This document shows positions 33,967-41,480 of a stretch of 64,000 bases of DNA, one piece after another; within the stretch, counting starts at the first letter, position 1, and every line of letters begins with the position of its first letter. The stretch is taken from contig NZ_CP009961.1 of NCBI RefSeq assembly GCF_000993805.1, forward strand, positions 1,388,453 to 1,452,452, written 5' to 3'. The position numbers were made by a program, and so were the translations under genes. The DNA comes from Thermofilum uzonense. GTDB taxonomy: Archaea > Thermoproteota > Thermoprotei > Thermofilales > Thermofilaceae. The notes under the pieces are model-generated. The model was not told the DNA's origin, searched no databases, and worked only from the letters and a program-made list of their open reading frames with translations.

Positions 33967-35115
33967 TCAGGGCTTGAACTCCCAGTTCCACATCTCCTGC
34001 GCAAGCTTCCCGTCATACATGTACTTTGAAACCTTCTTTTCAACGTCTTTTACCTTCTCGTTGTGCAGGGCTAGGAAGTGATTGATCCTCTTAACCAGCT
34101 CCGCTTTACATTCACCGCACAGGAGTTTCCCAGTCTTACAGGCCCAGTATCTCTCCTCTAGTTTCTTGTCGTCCTCCTCGAATAAAAGGCTATACCAGTG
34201 GAAGACCGTGCAAACCTCGGGAACTCCTCCAAGCTTACGTTGTTCCTCGACAGTTGCTCTACCGCCTGTAAAAGCATTCATTATTTTCTTCTTCACCACC
34301 TCGGGAGGATCGTTGAGCATTATAGCGGTCTCAGGCTCGGAGGCAGACATCTTACTCTCTGGGCCCGTAAGCCCCCATGCAAGCTTGGATAGTAGTTCTG
34401 CAGTCTTGTACCTGTTCAGCCTGGGGGCTATATCGCGTTGAAGCCTGAAGTATGGATCCTGGTCTATACCGCATGGAATTAGGGGTCTGCGGTTCTCGAA
34501 GAGTGTCGGGACTATCTGGAGCGCAGGGTAGAAGATAAGCCCTATGCTAGTCTCGTTGTCGAAGCCGAAAACAGCCCTGGCGGTTGAGAGGTTTATATGC
34601 CGGGCGACCAGCACGGCCGGCCTGTACATCTTGCCGATGTACTCGCTGTCGCGAAAGATGAATGTCTTGTTCTCGTCAAATCCTAGGGCCGCTATATTAA
34701 GAATGTCCTGCCTGATATAGGGCTCAACTTCCTCAAGAGAGTCAACTTTTTTTGCGAGAAACTTCTCCTCGTCAGGGATCTCTATGTACGTGTTAACCCC
34801 AAAAGAGTGCTGAAGCCACCTCGTGGCGATAAAGGGAACAATGTGAGCAATATGCATAGGAGCCTTGCTAGGCGCTCTCCCAGTATACAGGAAGAAGCCT
34901 CTGCCAGCCTCGTAATCGTCCAACACGAGGCTGAGATCCCTGTGTGCGAAAAAGAAGCCTCTACGGAGGAGAGGGTGAAGACCACCCGCTAGGGTGTTAA
35001 TCCTGGCCAGCAGAGGTTCGCTGAGCCTTTCAACCCCGAACTCCTGGATCAGTTTATCATAGTCTATTTTTCCCCTAGCCTCCCAGGGTGTTACGTTATA
35101 TCCTTCCTGAGACAT
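33967..35115 (-). CDS. trpS: tryptophanyl-tRNA synthetase
   Basis: 382 residues, the archaeal/eukaryotic-type TrpRS. ATP-site motifs are PSKAPMHIAH (HIGH equivalent, about 81-90) and SKMSAS (KMSKS equivalent, about 255-260). Other family segments are YIEIPDEEKF, IPCGIDQDPYFRLQRD and the C-terminal KTGKLLCGECKAEL. It charges tRNA-Trp in the cytoplasm. It is flanked by tRNA genes on both sides and transcribed toward tRNA-Lys. Confidence 0.93.
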   Translation of the reverse strand: MSQEGYNVTPWEARGKIDYDKLIQEFGVERLSEPLLARINTLAGGLHPLLRRGFFFAHRDLSLVLDDYEAGRGFFLYTGRAPSKAPMHIAHIVPFIATRWLQHSFGVNTYIEIPDEEKFLAKKVDSLEEVEPYIRQDILNIAALGFDENKTFIFRDSEYIGKMYRPAVLVARHINLSTARAVFGFDNETSIGLIFYPALQIVPTLFENRRPLIPCGIDQDPYFRLQRDIAPRLNRYKTAELLSKLAWGLTGPESKMSASEPETAIMLNDPPEVVKKKIMNAFTGGRATVEEQRKLGGVPEVCTVFHWYSLLFEEDDKKLEERYWACKTGKLLCGECKAELVKRINHFLALHNEKVKDVEKKVSKYMYDGKLAQEMWNWEFKP

Positions 35116-35181
35116 CCTTCATCCCCAATATCCTGCTTGTTTAATAGTTTTTACTCGAAAATTTAACCTAACCGGGGAAAG

Positions 35182-35273
35182 TGCCCCGGCCGGGATTTGA
35201 ACCCGGGATCCACGGCTCGAAAGGCCGTTATCCTCTCAGCCTTGTGCAGTTGACCGGGCTAGACGACCGGGGC
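35182..35273 (-). tRNA. tRNA-Glu(TTC) with a D-loop intron
   Basis: Minus strand: acceptor GCCCCGG/CCGGGGC, discriminator A, anticodon arm ACGGC-CTTTCGA-GCCGT (anticodon TTC), T-arm CCGGG-TTCAAAT-CCCGG. The D-loop is 16 nt too long: after AGCCCGGTCAA the segment at about 35234-35249 must be an intron, restoring D-stem GTCT/GGAT. Intron borders could move by one base. Confidence 0.82.
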
Positions 35274-35382
35274 CTAACTCAAAGAAATTAAAAATCTTGA
35301 TAAACTTTTCTTTCGCAAACGGGAGGTCTTTGAGACTACTTCACGTCCTCGCCTGAGAATAAGAGTCCTCAAAAAGACGTGG

Positions 35383-35480
35383 CGCCGGGGCCGGGATTTG
35401 AACCCGGGCGCCCTTGCGGGCAATGGCTCTCCGAGGAGCTAACTCCAGGCCATCGCCTTGGACCGCTCGGCCACCCCGGC
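35383..35480 (-). tRNA. tRNA-Ser(GGA) with canonical intron
   Basis: Minus strand: acceptor GCCGGGG/CCCCGGC, discriminator G followed by encoded CCA. Anticodon stem ATGGC/GCCAT, loop C-TGGAG-A with a 14-nt intron at 37/38 (about 35429-35442), long variable arm TGCCCGCAAGGGCG. It shares acceptor, variable and T-arm sequence with the tRNA-Ser at 37738 on the opposite strand. Confidence 0.87.
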
Positions 35481-35679
35481 TCAAAGTTATTAGGCTCGTT
35501 AATGGATATATAAACATCGCTTCAGGTAAACGAGGGGCATGTACCTCCGAGACACCACCGTTTCGTGTATACTGCTTTGTAATACGATTGTATTTAAAGC
35601 ATTATAAAGCCGAAAGCCTTTGCATTGTAAATTGTTTTGGTAAAATTATTTCTCCTGTTATGAAAATCAGGGGTATCTA
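35481..35679. other. AT-rich gap upstream of orc1/cdc6, possible replication origin
   Basis: 199 bp with no gene. It contains two inverted copies of an AAACGnGG-type sequence (GTAAACGAGGGG at about 35526-35537; on the other strand CGAAACGGTGGTG at about 35553-35565), followed by a TTAAA/TATAA-rich stretch. Crenarchaeal origin recognition boxes carry an AAAC plus G-string core and often lie beside cdc6. This is suggestive only. Confidence 0.3.
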
Positions 35680-36873
35680 ATGTCGGTAGAGGACATTTTT
35701 CACCAGTACTTAGAGTCTAAAATCTTCAAGCAGCGGGAAAAGCTCCTACCCGACTATGTACCTGAGGAGCTGCCCCATAGGGATGAACAGATCATGACCC
35801 TGGCAAAGGTTCTGGCGCCCGCCCTCTCGGGGTCTCGCCCATCTAACGTTTTCATATACGGGTTGACGGGGACCGGTAAGACTGCCGTCACCAAATATGT
35901 CTTGAGGAAGATGCGTGAAAGCTCTCAGCGAAGGATAGACTACGTCTACATCAACTGCAGACAAAACAACACTAGCTACAGAGTCTTAGCTGAGCTGGCA
36001 AAACACGTCGGGGTTAAAGTCCCCTTCACAGGGCTAGCCCTCGGAGAAGTCATGAAGAGGCTTATCCAGGGCCTGGAGAGGCAGAGAAGCATAATAATAG
36101 TCGTCCTAGACGAGATTGATAACCTCGTTAAGAGGCAGGGCGACGACGTACTTTACTTCCTCACGAGGGTCAACGAGGAGCTCTCCAACTCTAAGGTGAG
36201 CCTCATAGGTATAACTAACGATTTGAAGTTCACCGAGTTTCTCGACGCCCGGGTCAAGAGCAGCCTGGGAGAGGAGGAGCTGGTGTTCCCGCCCTACAAC
36301 GCTGTCCAGCTTGAAGACATTTTGCAGAGAAGGGCTAGGGAGGCGCTCAAGGAGGGAGCAATCGAGGACGACGTTATCAAGAAGGTTGCCGCTATAGCCG
36401 CAAGGCAGAACGGTGATTGCCGGCTAGCGTTGGACATACTCCTTAAGGCAGCGGATATCGCTGATCGTGAAGGGGCTAGCAAGGTTACCCTGACTCACGT
36501 GGACAAGGCTAGGAGCGAGATAGAGAAGAACCTAGCCGTAGACATTATAAAGACTATGCCTCTCCACGTCAAACTGGTCCTGGCATCTATATACCTCCTC
36601 TCCAAAAACGAGGGATCAAAAATGATAACAACAGGCCTGGTCTACGACAAGTACAAGGAGCTCGTGAACAAGCTGGGGATGGAGCCCGTAACCTCGCGGA
36701 GAATCAGCGACATAATTAATGAGCTCGACGTCGTGGGCATTATAAACGCCAGGGTTATAAGCCTTGGACGCTACGGCAGGACAAAAGTCGTCTCGATAGG
36801 CGTGCCACTAAAAAACGTGGAGGAGGGTCTTGCCAGCGATACGCTCCTCAAATTCTTCCTCGAGTCTATGTGA
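35680..36873 (+). CDS. cdc6: Orc1/Cdc6 replication initiator
   Basis: 397 residues. AAA+ ATPase: Walker A GLTGTGKT (about 60-67), Walker B VVLDEIDNL (about 144-152), sensor 1 region LIGITNDLKF (about 176-185), sensor 2 region NGDCRLALDIL (about 247-257). The C-terminal winged helix (about 295-390, MITTGLVYDKYKELV ... ISDIINELDVVGII) binds origin DNA. It recognises origins and loads MCM. Its stop overlaps the convergent GPN GTPase stop by 8 bp. Confidence 0.93.
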   Translation: MSVEDIFHQYLESKIFKQREKLLPDYVPEELPHRDEQIMTLAKVLAPALSGSRPSNVFIYGLTGTGKTAVTKYVLRKMRESSQRRIDYVYINCRQNNTSYRVLAELAKHVGVKVPFTGLALGEVMKRLIQGLERQRSIIIVVLDEIDNLVKRQGDDVLYFLTRVNEELSNSKVSLIGITNDLKFTEFLDARVKSSLGEEELVFPPYNAVQLEDILQRRAREALKEGAIEDDVIKKVAAIAARQNGDCRLALDILLKAADIADREGASKVTLTHVDKARSEIEKNLAVDIIKTMPLHVKLVLASIYLLSKNEGSKMITTGLVYDKYKELVNKLGMEPVTSRRISDIINELDVVGIINARVISLGRYGRTKVVSIGVPLKNVEEGLASDTLLKFFLESM

Positions 36874-37615
36874 GGTCCCCGCATGCGCAGAATATCTCGT
36901 GAAGAAGATCGTACAGTTCTTCAAGCCCCTGACCCGTAATGCTCGAAATCAGGGGTATCCTTATAGCTAGCCTGTACTCGTCCAGCAATTCCAGTATCCT
37001 CTCCGATATCTCGCTGCTCAAGCCTTTCGTCCCTGCGAGCTGTTCACGTAGGTAAGCCGCGTCCGTGAGTAGCCTTGGGTTAAAAGTCTGGGCATCGGCC
37101 TTGTTTACCACGGGTATAGCGTCTATCCCCAGCCTGAGGCTTACGATCATCGCTTGTAGCTTTAGCGAGACCACGTCGTGGGCCTTGGCTACAAGCGTCG
37201 GGTCTAGTATCACGACACCTATTATGTACCCTACCTCCCGGAACTCCTCCACGAAACGCGGCCCGAAATCCCTGTAAAGAAACAACTCCATCTGGCCAGG
37301 GGTATCTACGAGGACGTAGGGCGAGGGGTACTTCTCAACCTTCTCCCTAATCTCCGGAAGATGCTTACAGGCTATCTCGGCGCTCTTAAGGAGCGCCCCG
37401 TTTGGGCCCAGCTTGTAGTCCTGCATCACCTTCTCTACTGTCACATAGTCCCTCACGTCCACGTCTGGCCTGTAGGGGAGATACTCGACACCAGGGTCTA
37501 GGTTCACATAGGTTGACGGTATCAGCATCTTAGCCTTTAGCCATCTACCGAAGGCTGCCGTAAGGGAGGTTTTGCCGCTCCCGGCTGGGCCTAGAAAAAC
37601 GACAATATTCTTCAT
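36866..37615 (-). CDS. GPN-loop GTPase
   Basis: 249 residues. Motifs in order: G1 GPAGSGKTSL (about 9-18), the GPN insertion GPNGAL (about 70-75), G3 DTPGQMELF (about 106-114), G4 NKAD (about 171-174), G5-like SSITGQG (about 229-235). GPN GTPases dimerise; eukaryotic homologues help assemble RNA polymerase and the archaeal role is open. The size matches the family. Confidence 0.92.
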   Translation of the reverse strand: MKNIVVFLGPAGSGKTSLTAAFGRWLKAKMLIPSTYVNLDPGVEYLPYRPDVDVRDYVTVEKVMQDYKLGPNGALLKSAEIACKHLPEIREKVEKYPSPYVLVDTPGQMELFLYRDFGPRFVEEFREVGYIIGVVILDPTLVAKAHDVVSLKLQAMIVSLRLGIDAIPVVNKADAQTFNPRLLTDAAYLREQLAGTKGLSSEISERILELLDEYRLAIRIPLISSITGQGLEELYDLLHEIFCACGDLT

Positions 37616-37737
37616 AAAAACTCAAAATGAAAGGAAAAACACTCACCTTAAAAACGTGTTTGTAGCGTCTTGAACGCCCAGCTAGTAGGCGTCGTTGCGG
37701 TAAAGTTCATTACCCTCCCCGCCTGAGATGTCATGGT

Positions 37738-37841
37738 GCCGGGGTGGCCGAGCGGCCTAAGGCGGCGGACTCGAGATCCCACGATCCAAGAAATCCGTTG
37801 CCCGCAAGGGCGCCCGGGTTCAAATCCCGGCCCCGGCGCCA
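37738..37841 (+). tRNA. tRNA-Ser(CGA) with canonical intron and encoded CCA
   Basis: Acceptor GCCGGGG/CCCCGGC, G73 at 37838, then CCA (37839-37841). Anticodon stem GCGGA/TCCGT, loop C-TCGAG-A with a 17-nt intron at 37/38 (about 37776-37792), variable arm TGCCCGCAAGGGCG. It is convergent in sequence with tRNA-Ser(GGA) 2.3 kb away in inverted orientation. Confidence 0.88.
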
Positions 37842-37943
37842 AAGCTTTGCCTCGAGGATCGGTCTTTAAAGGCTCTGGCAAACCAAGTAAGTAAAGCAAA
37901 AAGCTTTAAATTGCGAAGCAACCATGAATTCCAGGCGTTAAAC

Positions 37944-38165
37944 ATGGAGGGAACAGTAGACTTGCTCGCCGAATCAGTGGGTAAAAGCGTGCTTGTCAAG
38001 CTGAAAGGTGGACGAGAGATACGGGGCACCCTTAAGAGCTTCGATTATCATTTGAATCTTATACTAGAGAACGCGGAGGAGGTGAAAGGCAACAAGACAA
38101 GACAGTATGGAACAATAATTGTCAGGGGCGACAACGTGGTTTTAATAAGCCCCGCGCCAGCCTAA
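37944..38165 (+). CDS. LSm (Sm-like archaeal) RNA-binding protein
   Basis: 73 residues from the ATG at 37944, preferred over the longer ORF because the Sm fold begins here. Sm1: SVLVKLKGGREIRGTLKSFDYHLNLILENAEE; Sm2: IIVRGDNVVLISPA. It forms a ring that binds U-rich RNA. It is paired with eL37 12 bp downstream, a conserved archaeal LSm-eL37 operon that ties it to ribosome or tRNA biology. Confidence 0.9.
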   Translation: MEGTVDLLAESVGKSVLVKLKGGREIRGTLKSFDYHLNLILENAEEVKGNKTRQYGTIIVRGDNVVLISPAPA

Positions 38166-38176
38166 GGTGAGGCGGG

Positions 38177-38374
38177 ATGGTCAAGGGGACGACTTCTTTC
38201 GGTAAGAGGGGCTCCGGGAAGACGCACATACGGTGCAGGAGGTGTGGCCACCACAGCTTCAACGTCAGGAAAGGCTACTGCGCACACTGCGGATTCGGGC
38301 GCTCAAAGAGGATACGCAGCTACGACTGGAAAAACAAGAAAACAATAACCCGTCTAAGGCTGCCTTCTAAGTAG
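38177..38374 (+). CDS. rpl37e: 50S ribosomal protein eL37
   Basis: 65 residues. [28 protein letters not shown] ... YCAHCGFG gives the C-x2-C / C-x2-C zinc ribbon of eL37, followed by KRIRSYDW. The start has GGTGAGG-type sequence upstream. Its 3' end overlaps the convergent gene by 21 bp. Confidence 0.92.
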   Translation: MVKGTTSFGKRGSGKTHIRCRRCGHHSFNVRKGYCAHCGFGRSKRIRSYDWKNKKTITRLRLPSK

Positions 38375-38857
38375 CTCGTTAACCCTGTAAAGCGAGATAG
38401 CGACCAGGGCGACAGTCCCTATATCCTCCTCAACCCCCTCCGGGCTAACCATTTCTCCAAGCTTTAACTCGCGCTGCGACAGCCCTGGCTCTACACCCCC
38501 GAACACCAGGAACACCTTGTCACCCTCTCGCAACTCTTTAGCCGCCTCTGCCAGGGCCTCGTGGAGCCCCCGCCCACCATACTTGCCAGGCATAACCAGG
38601 AGAACCTTCCTGGGCTGTAGGAGCTCTATAGCCTCTGAGAGGTCTGCCAACACTAGGAGGTTTCTACCGAACTTGTATGCAAGCTTCTGGGCCTCGGGGA
38701 CACCCACCTGGGCGGCTGACCCCACAGCTTTCGTGACTATGAGGTAGTTAAATCCGAGCCCATAGACTGTGCGTGCAACCTCGGCTAGGCGCTGAGAGCT
38801 CTGAGTATTATGGAGCACAGGGATTATAGAGTTTTTCTCCAAGCTATCCCCCTCCAC
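38354..38857 (-). CDS. DUF531-like, probable SPOUT-fold protein (often called RecB-like)
   Basis: 167 residues of regular alpha/beta: beta strands [46 protein letters not shown], and near the C-terminus the knot-like [20 protein letters not shown]. The G-G-x-E-P-G plus hydrophobic alternation suggests the SPOUT methyltransferase fold and fits archaeal DUF531 as I remember it. Substrate unknown. It is convergent with eL37. Confidence 0.5.
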   Translation of the reverse strand: MEGDSLEKNSIIPVLHNTQSSQRLAEVARTVYGLGFNYLIVTKAVGSAAQVGVPEAQKLAYKFGRNLLVLADLSEAIELLQPRKVLLVMPGKYGGRGLHEALAEAAKELREGDKVFLVFGGVEPGLSQRELKLGEMVSPEGVEEDIGTVALVAISLYRVNELLRRQP

Positions 38858-38910
38858 GCTTTCTCAAGCATAAGCATTAAAATTTTTGCCTGGCGGCACG
38901 AGCATGGACA

Positions 38911-39882
38911 CTAGGTTTGAGTCTCAAGATACTTTTTCACCTCCCTTGCTATGGCCCTTGCAAGCGGGACAGGCACAGCCTCTCCCACCTCGTTAAACTG
39001 GACATCCCTGCCCCCCAGGAAAACGTGGTAGTCGGGGAACCCCATTAGACGCGCCTGCTCTCTCACTGTGAGAAGCCTATCCTCAAACGGGTGCACAAAC
39101 CTGGAAGAACCCATAACCGTGGGGGCAACCCTGTAAGGGTGGAGCCTCACGATGTTCCCAAGTATCCTACCCTTATAACCCCTATACCTCACCAGGGGCT
39201 CGCCCCACCTCAACCTGGCTATACGCTTCAAGCGACGGTGACCCAGAGGAACAGGCTCGTGGTTCGGGACGCCATAGAAGGGGTCCGGGGGAGGCAGCCC
39301 CTCCAACGCCTCCGCGACGACAACCTTACGCTGCTTAGGCGGCTCTATCGGGATATTCGAGATGAAAACCCGCGTCCTGTGGGACGGGGTCCCGTAGTCC
39401 TCCGCGTGGAGGATATTAAAGTAGATCTTGCTATACCCGGCCTCTGCAAACTCCCTCCTGAGGACGAGATCCAGGCCGTCGTCCATTATGCCCGGCACGT
39501 TCTCCATAACGAAAACCTTCGGCTGCAGGTCCCCCACCATCCTTATAAAGTGGAGCACCAGGGAGCCGAGAGGGTCATCATAAAGCCTCTCATACGGGTC
39601 CTCCCGCCGACGAGGATTAGCCCGCGTATAGGCCTCGCAGGGGGGGCCACCGATGATAACGTCGGGCTTGCCGGTAATCTTGTACACGTCCAGTGAATGA
39701 ACCTCCTTTATGTCGAGCGGTAACACCTTTGCCTCCGGAAAGTTGGCAGCGTAAGCCTCGGCTACGGGGGGCATGTTCTCAACCCCAAGGAGGATCCTAA
39801 ACCCCTCTTCCTTAAACCCCCTCGAGAACCCCCCAGCCCCCGAGAACAGGTCCACTACACCAAACACGTTAAAATCTCTCAA
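38911..39882 (-). CDS. dcm: DNA (cytosine-5) methyltransferase
   Basis: 323 residues. C5-MTase motifs: I DLFSGAGGFSRGF (about 12-24), IV GGPPCEAYTRANPRR with the catalytic Cys (about 77-91), VI VMENVPGI (about 124-131), VIII-like PSHRTRVFI (about 163-171), X NEVGEAVPVPLARAI (about 296-310). The target-recognition domain (about 175-275) is short. It methylates C5 of cytosine at an unknown site. No restriction endonuclease is adjacent, so it is an orphan; regulatory methylation, or an anti-restriction remnant, is possible. Transcribed toward the DUF531-like gene. Confidence 0.9.
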   Translation of the reverse strand: MRDFNVFGVVDLFSGAGGFSRGFKEEGFRILLGVENMPPVAEAYAANFPEAKVLPLDIKEVHSLDVYKITGKPDVIIGGPPCEAYTRANPRRREDPYERLYDDPLGSLVLHFIRMVGDLQPKVFVMENVPGIMDDGLDLVLRREFAEAGYSKIYFNILHAEDYGTPSHRTRVFISNIPIEPPKQRKVVVAEALEGLPPPDPFYGVPNHEPVPLGHRRLKRIARLRWGEPLVRYRGYKGRILGNIVRLHPYRVAPTVMGSSRFVHPFEDRLLTVREQARLMGFPDYHVFLGGRDVQFNEVGEAVPVPLARAIAREVKKYLETQT

Positions 39883-39920
39883 GTAAACGGTTATTTATTT
39901 TACCCAGGGCCCAGGCCAAG

Positions 39921-40226
39921 GGCGCGGTGGACCGCTCGTACCCCCTCTTCTGTTTAGGCGGGATCCGTCTAAGGGTCCACCCGGCCCTCACCGCGGCCCC
40001 TCACAGGGCCTGTTTGACCCTAACCCCGCGGGGAGGACATTCCACGCAAACCCAGAGCGTCATCTCCCCGTGACTCGGGGGTCATCTCCATTCGCGCTGG
40101 GAGGCCTCGCCCTCCCTCGGCTCTTCGCCGAGCTGCTTGCGCAGCCGCGCGCCGCGGAGGGGAGGGGGTTCCACAGCCAGCACGTCGCCGATGCTGGCCG
40201 GCGCCCGCCCGGCGGCCCACCGCGCC
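39921..40226 (-). ncRNA. rnpB: RNase P RNA
   Basis: Minus strand, ~306 nt, in a gene-free GC-rich gap. P1 forms from the 5' GGCGCGGTGG and the 3' CCACCGCGCC. P3 is GCCAGCA/TGCTGGC. The universal CR-I/CR-V pairing is visible: 5' TGTGGAA-CCCCCTC against 3' ACAGAA-GAGGGGG (P4, 7 bp). GGTGAGGG and TAGACGGATC in the expected order support it. It matures tRNA 5' ends with Rpp29 (31950) and other proteins. Ends are set by P1. Confidence 0.8.
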
Positions 40227-40249
40227 GTGAAAAATATGCTTCAGAAGCG

Positions 40250-40259
40250 CTTAAACTTT
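40250..40259 (-). promoter_or_regulatory. BoxA for RNase P RNA
   Basis: AAAGTTTAAG on the minus strand, 24-33 bp upstream of the inferred RNA 5' end at 40226. Confidence 0.5.
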
Positions 40260-40281
40260 TAGTTTACTCCAAGCTGTGAAA

Positions 40282-40604
40282 GGCCCGGCGGCGTCCCCCC
40301 AGGGTGGCCTGGGCGTGCATACCAGGGCGAGAGGGCTCCTTCCTCACCCCAGGCTTCCACGAACACGCCCCGCCGGCCTTAGGGCCGCTCCCTCCCGGGC
40401 CTAACCCGTTTCAGCCTTGCCGCGCTTCGCCCCTCCTACGAGGGGGTTAGCGCGGAGCGAGGCGTCCCGTGGGCCCAGGCTTCATGGGCGGGCCTTCTCG
40501 CCCCGGCATGCAGCTTACAGGCGCCCCTGAGGGTTGACACCCCCCGCCCTGAGCCCGTTTGCGGTTACAGGGGAGGGCTAGCCCCCCGGGGCTCCCGCCG
40601 GGCC
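40282..40604 (-). ncRNA. ffs: 7S SRP RNA
   Basis: Minus strand, ~323 nt. The 5' end GGCCCGGCGG and the 3' end CGCCGCCGGGCC pair to close the molecule (helix 1/5 of archaeal SRP RNA). Helix 8 is recognisable: GTTAGGCCCGGGAGGGAGC ... CCCTAAGGCC, the SRP54-binding internal loop with its GGGA tetraloop-type cap. It directs ribosomes making membrane and secreted proteins, such as those of the first 17 kb, to the translocon. Confidence 0.88.
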
Positions 40605-40626
40605 GTGATAATCTTGGCTGGGTGAC

Positions 40627-40634
40627 TATTAAAT
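40627..40634 (-). promoter_or_regulatory. BoxA for SRP RNA
   Basis: ATTTAATA on the minus strand, 23-30 bp upstream of the inferred SRP RNA 5' end at 40604. Confidence 0.55.
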
Positions 40635-40702
40635 GTAGCCTTAGTCGTGTTCATAAGAAAAATAAATATAACGATGCCAACGTGTGAGCCTCTAGAGATA
40701 TT

Positions 40703-41278
40703 ATGTATAAGCTAATATTGCTCGAGGACACGGTCAAGATACCTCCAAAGCTTTTCGGGAAGCCGTTGAATGAGGCGGCCCTAGAGGTCCTCAAGGAGGA
40801 CTTCGAGGGGAGGGTCCTAGAAGGCATAGGGCTAGTAGTCTCGGTGCTGGGTGCAGAGGTCTCCGAGGAGGGCTACCTCACCTTTGGAGATGCAGGCTCA
40901 TACCACCAGGCGAGGTTCACCGCCCTCGTCTTCAGCCCCGTGAACCAGGAGGTGGTTGAGGGCGAGGTGGTCTTAGTAGAGAATATAGGCATAACCGTCA
41001 GGCTAGGCGCGGTAGACGGGTTCATCCACAGGTCCCAGGTTTTCCCGAGCAAAGAGGTCATCTATGACAGGGATCAAGGCGTCGTGATAGCGGAAAGCGG
41101 CAAGAGGATAATAAGGAGAGGCGACGTTGTGAGGGCTAGAGTCACGGGCGTTACATACGACGTGCAGAGGGGACAGCTGCGGGTAAGGCTCACCATGCGC
41201 CAGCCCTACCTCGGCAAGCTCGAGCATATAAAGGAGCTAATCGAGAAGCAGAAGAAGGGTGAGAAGGATGCCTCGTAA
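40703..41278 (+). CDS. rpo7: RNA polymerase subunit Rpo7 (RpoE')
   Basis: 191 residues. N-terminal RNP-like tip domain (MYKLILLEDTVKIPPKLFGKPL ... FEGRVLEGIGLVVSV) and a C-terminal S1/OB domain (VVEGEVVLVENIGITVRLGAVDGFIHRSQV). With Rpo4 it forms the polymerase stalk, which aids initiation and binds nascent RNA. It overlaps the Spt4 gene by 11 bp, the usual archaeal arrangement. Confidence 0.93.
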   Translation: MYKLILLEDTVKIPPKLFGKPLNEAALEVLKEDFEGRVLEGIGLVVSVLGAEVSEEGYLTFGDAGSYHQARFTALVFSPVNQEVVEGEVVLVENIGITVRLGAVDGFIHRSQVFPSKEVIYDRDQGVVIAESGKRIIRRGDVVRARVTGVTYDVQRGQLRVRLTMRQPYLGKLEHIKELIEKQKKGEKDAS

Positions 41279-41477
41279 GAGAAAACTACCCCTAAAGGCT
41301 TGCACGACCTGCAAGGCCCTCGTCCAAGACGAGATCGAGGTATGCCCTGTGTGCGGTGGACGCGAGTTCTCAGACGACTGGGACGGGTTTGTGGCGATCA
41401 TCTCCCTGGAGGATTCAAGCATTGCCAAGCTACTCAAAACCCCCAAGCCCAGCATGTACGCCTTAAAGGTAAGGTGA
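41268..41477 (+). CDS. spt4: transcription elongation factor Spt4
   Basis: 69 residues from the ATG at 41268. Zinc ribbon KACTTCKALV (C-x2-C) and VCPVCGGREFSDDWDGFV (C-x2-C), the Spt4/RpoE'' pattern. It binds Spt5 and raises polymerase processivity. It begins inside the rpo7 3' end and is followed 3 bp later by deoxyhypusine synthase. Confidence 0.92.
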   Translation: MPRKRKLPLKACTTCKALVQDEIEVCPVCGGREFSDDWDGFVAIISLEDSSIAKLLKTPKPSMYALKVR

Positions 41478-41480
41478 ACT

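Noticed and set aside
39091-39696. Plus-strand ORF of 201 codons opposite the C5-methyltransferase
   Set aside because: The opposite frame carries all methyltransferase motifs; this one has none.
40020-40220. ORFs on both strands in the 39.9-40.6 kb GC-rich gap
   Set aside because: The DNA folds as RNase P RNA and SRP RNA; the translations are low-complexity Arg/Gly/Pro.
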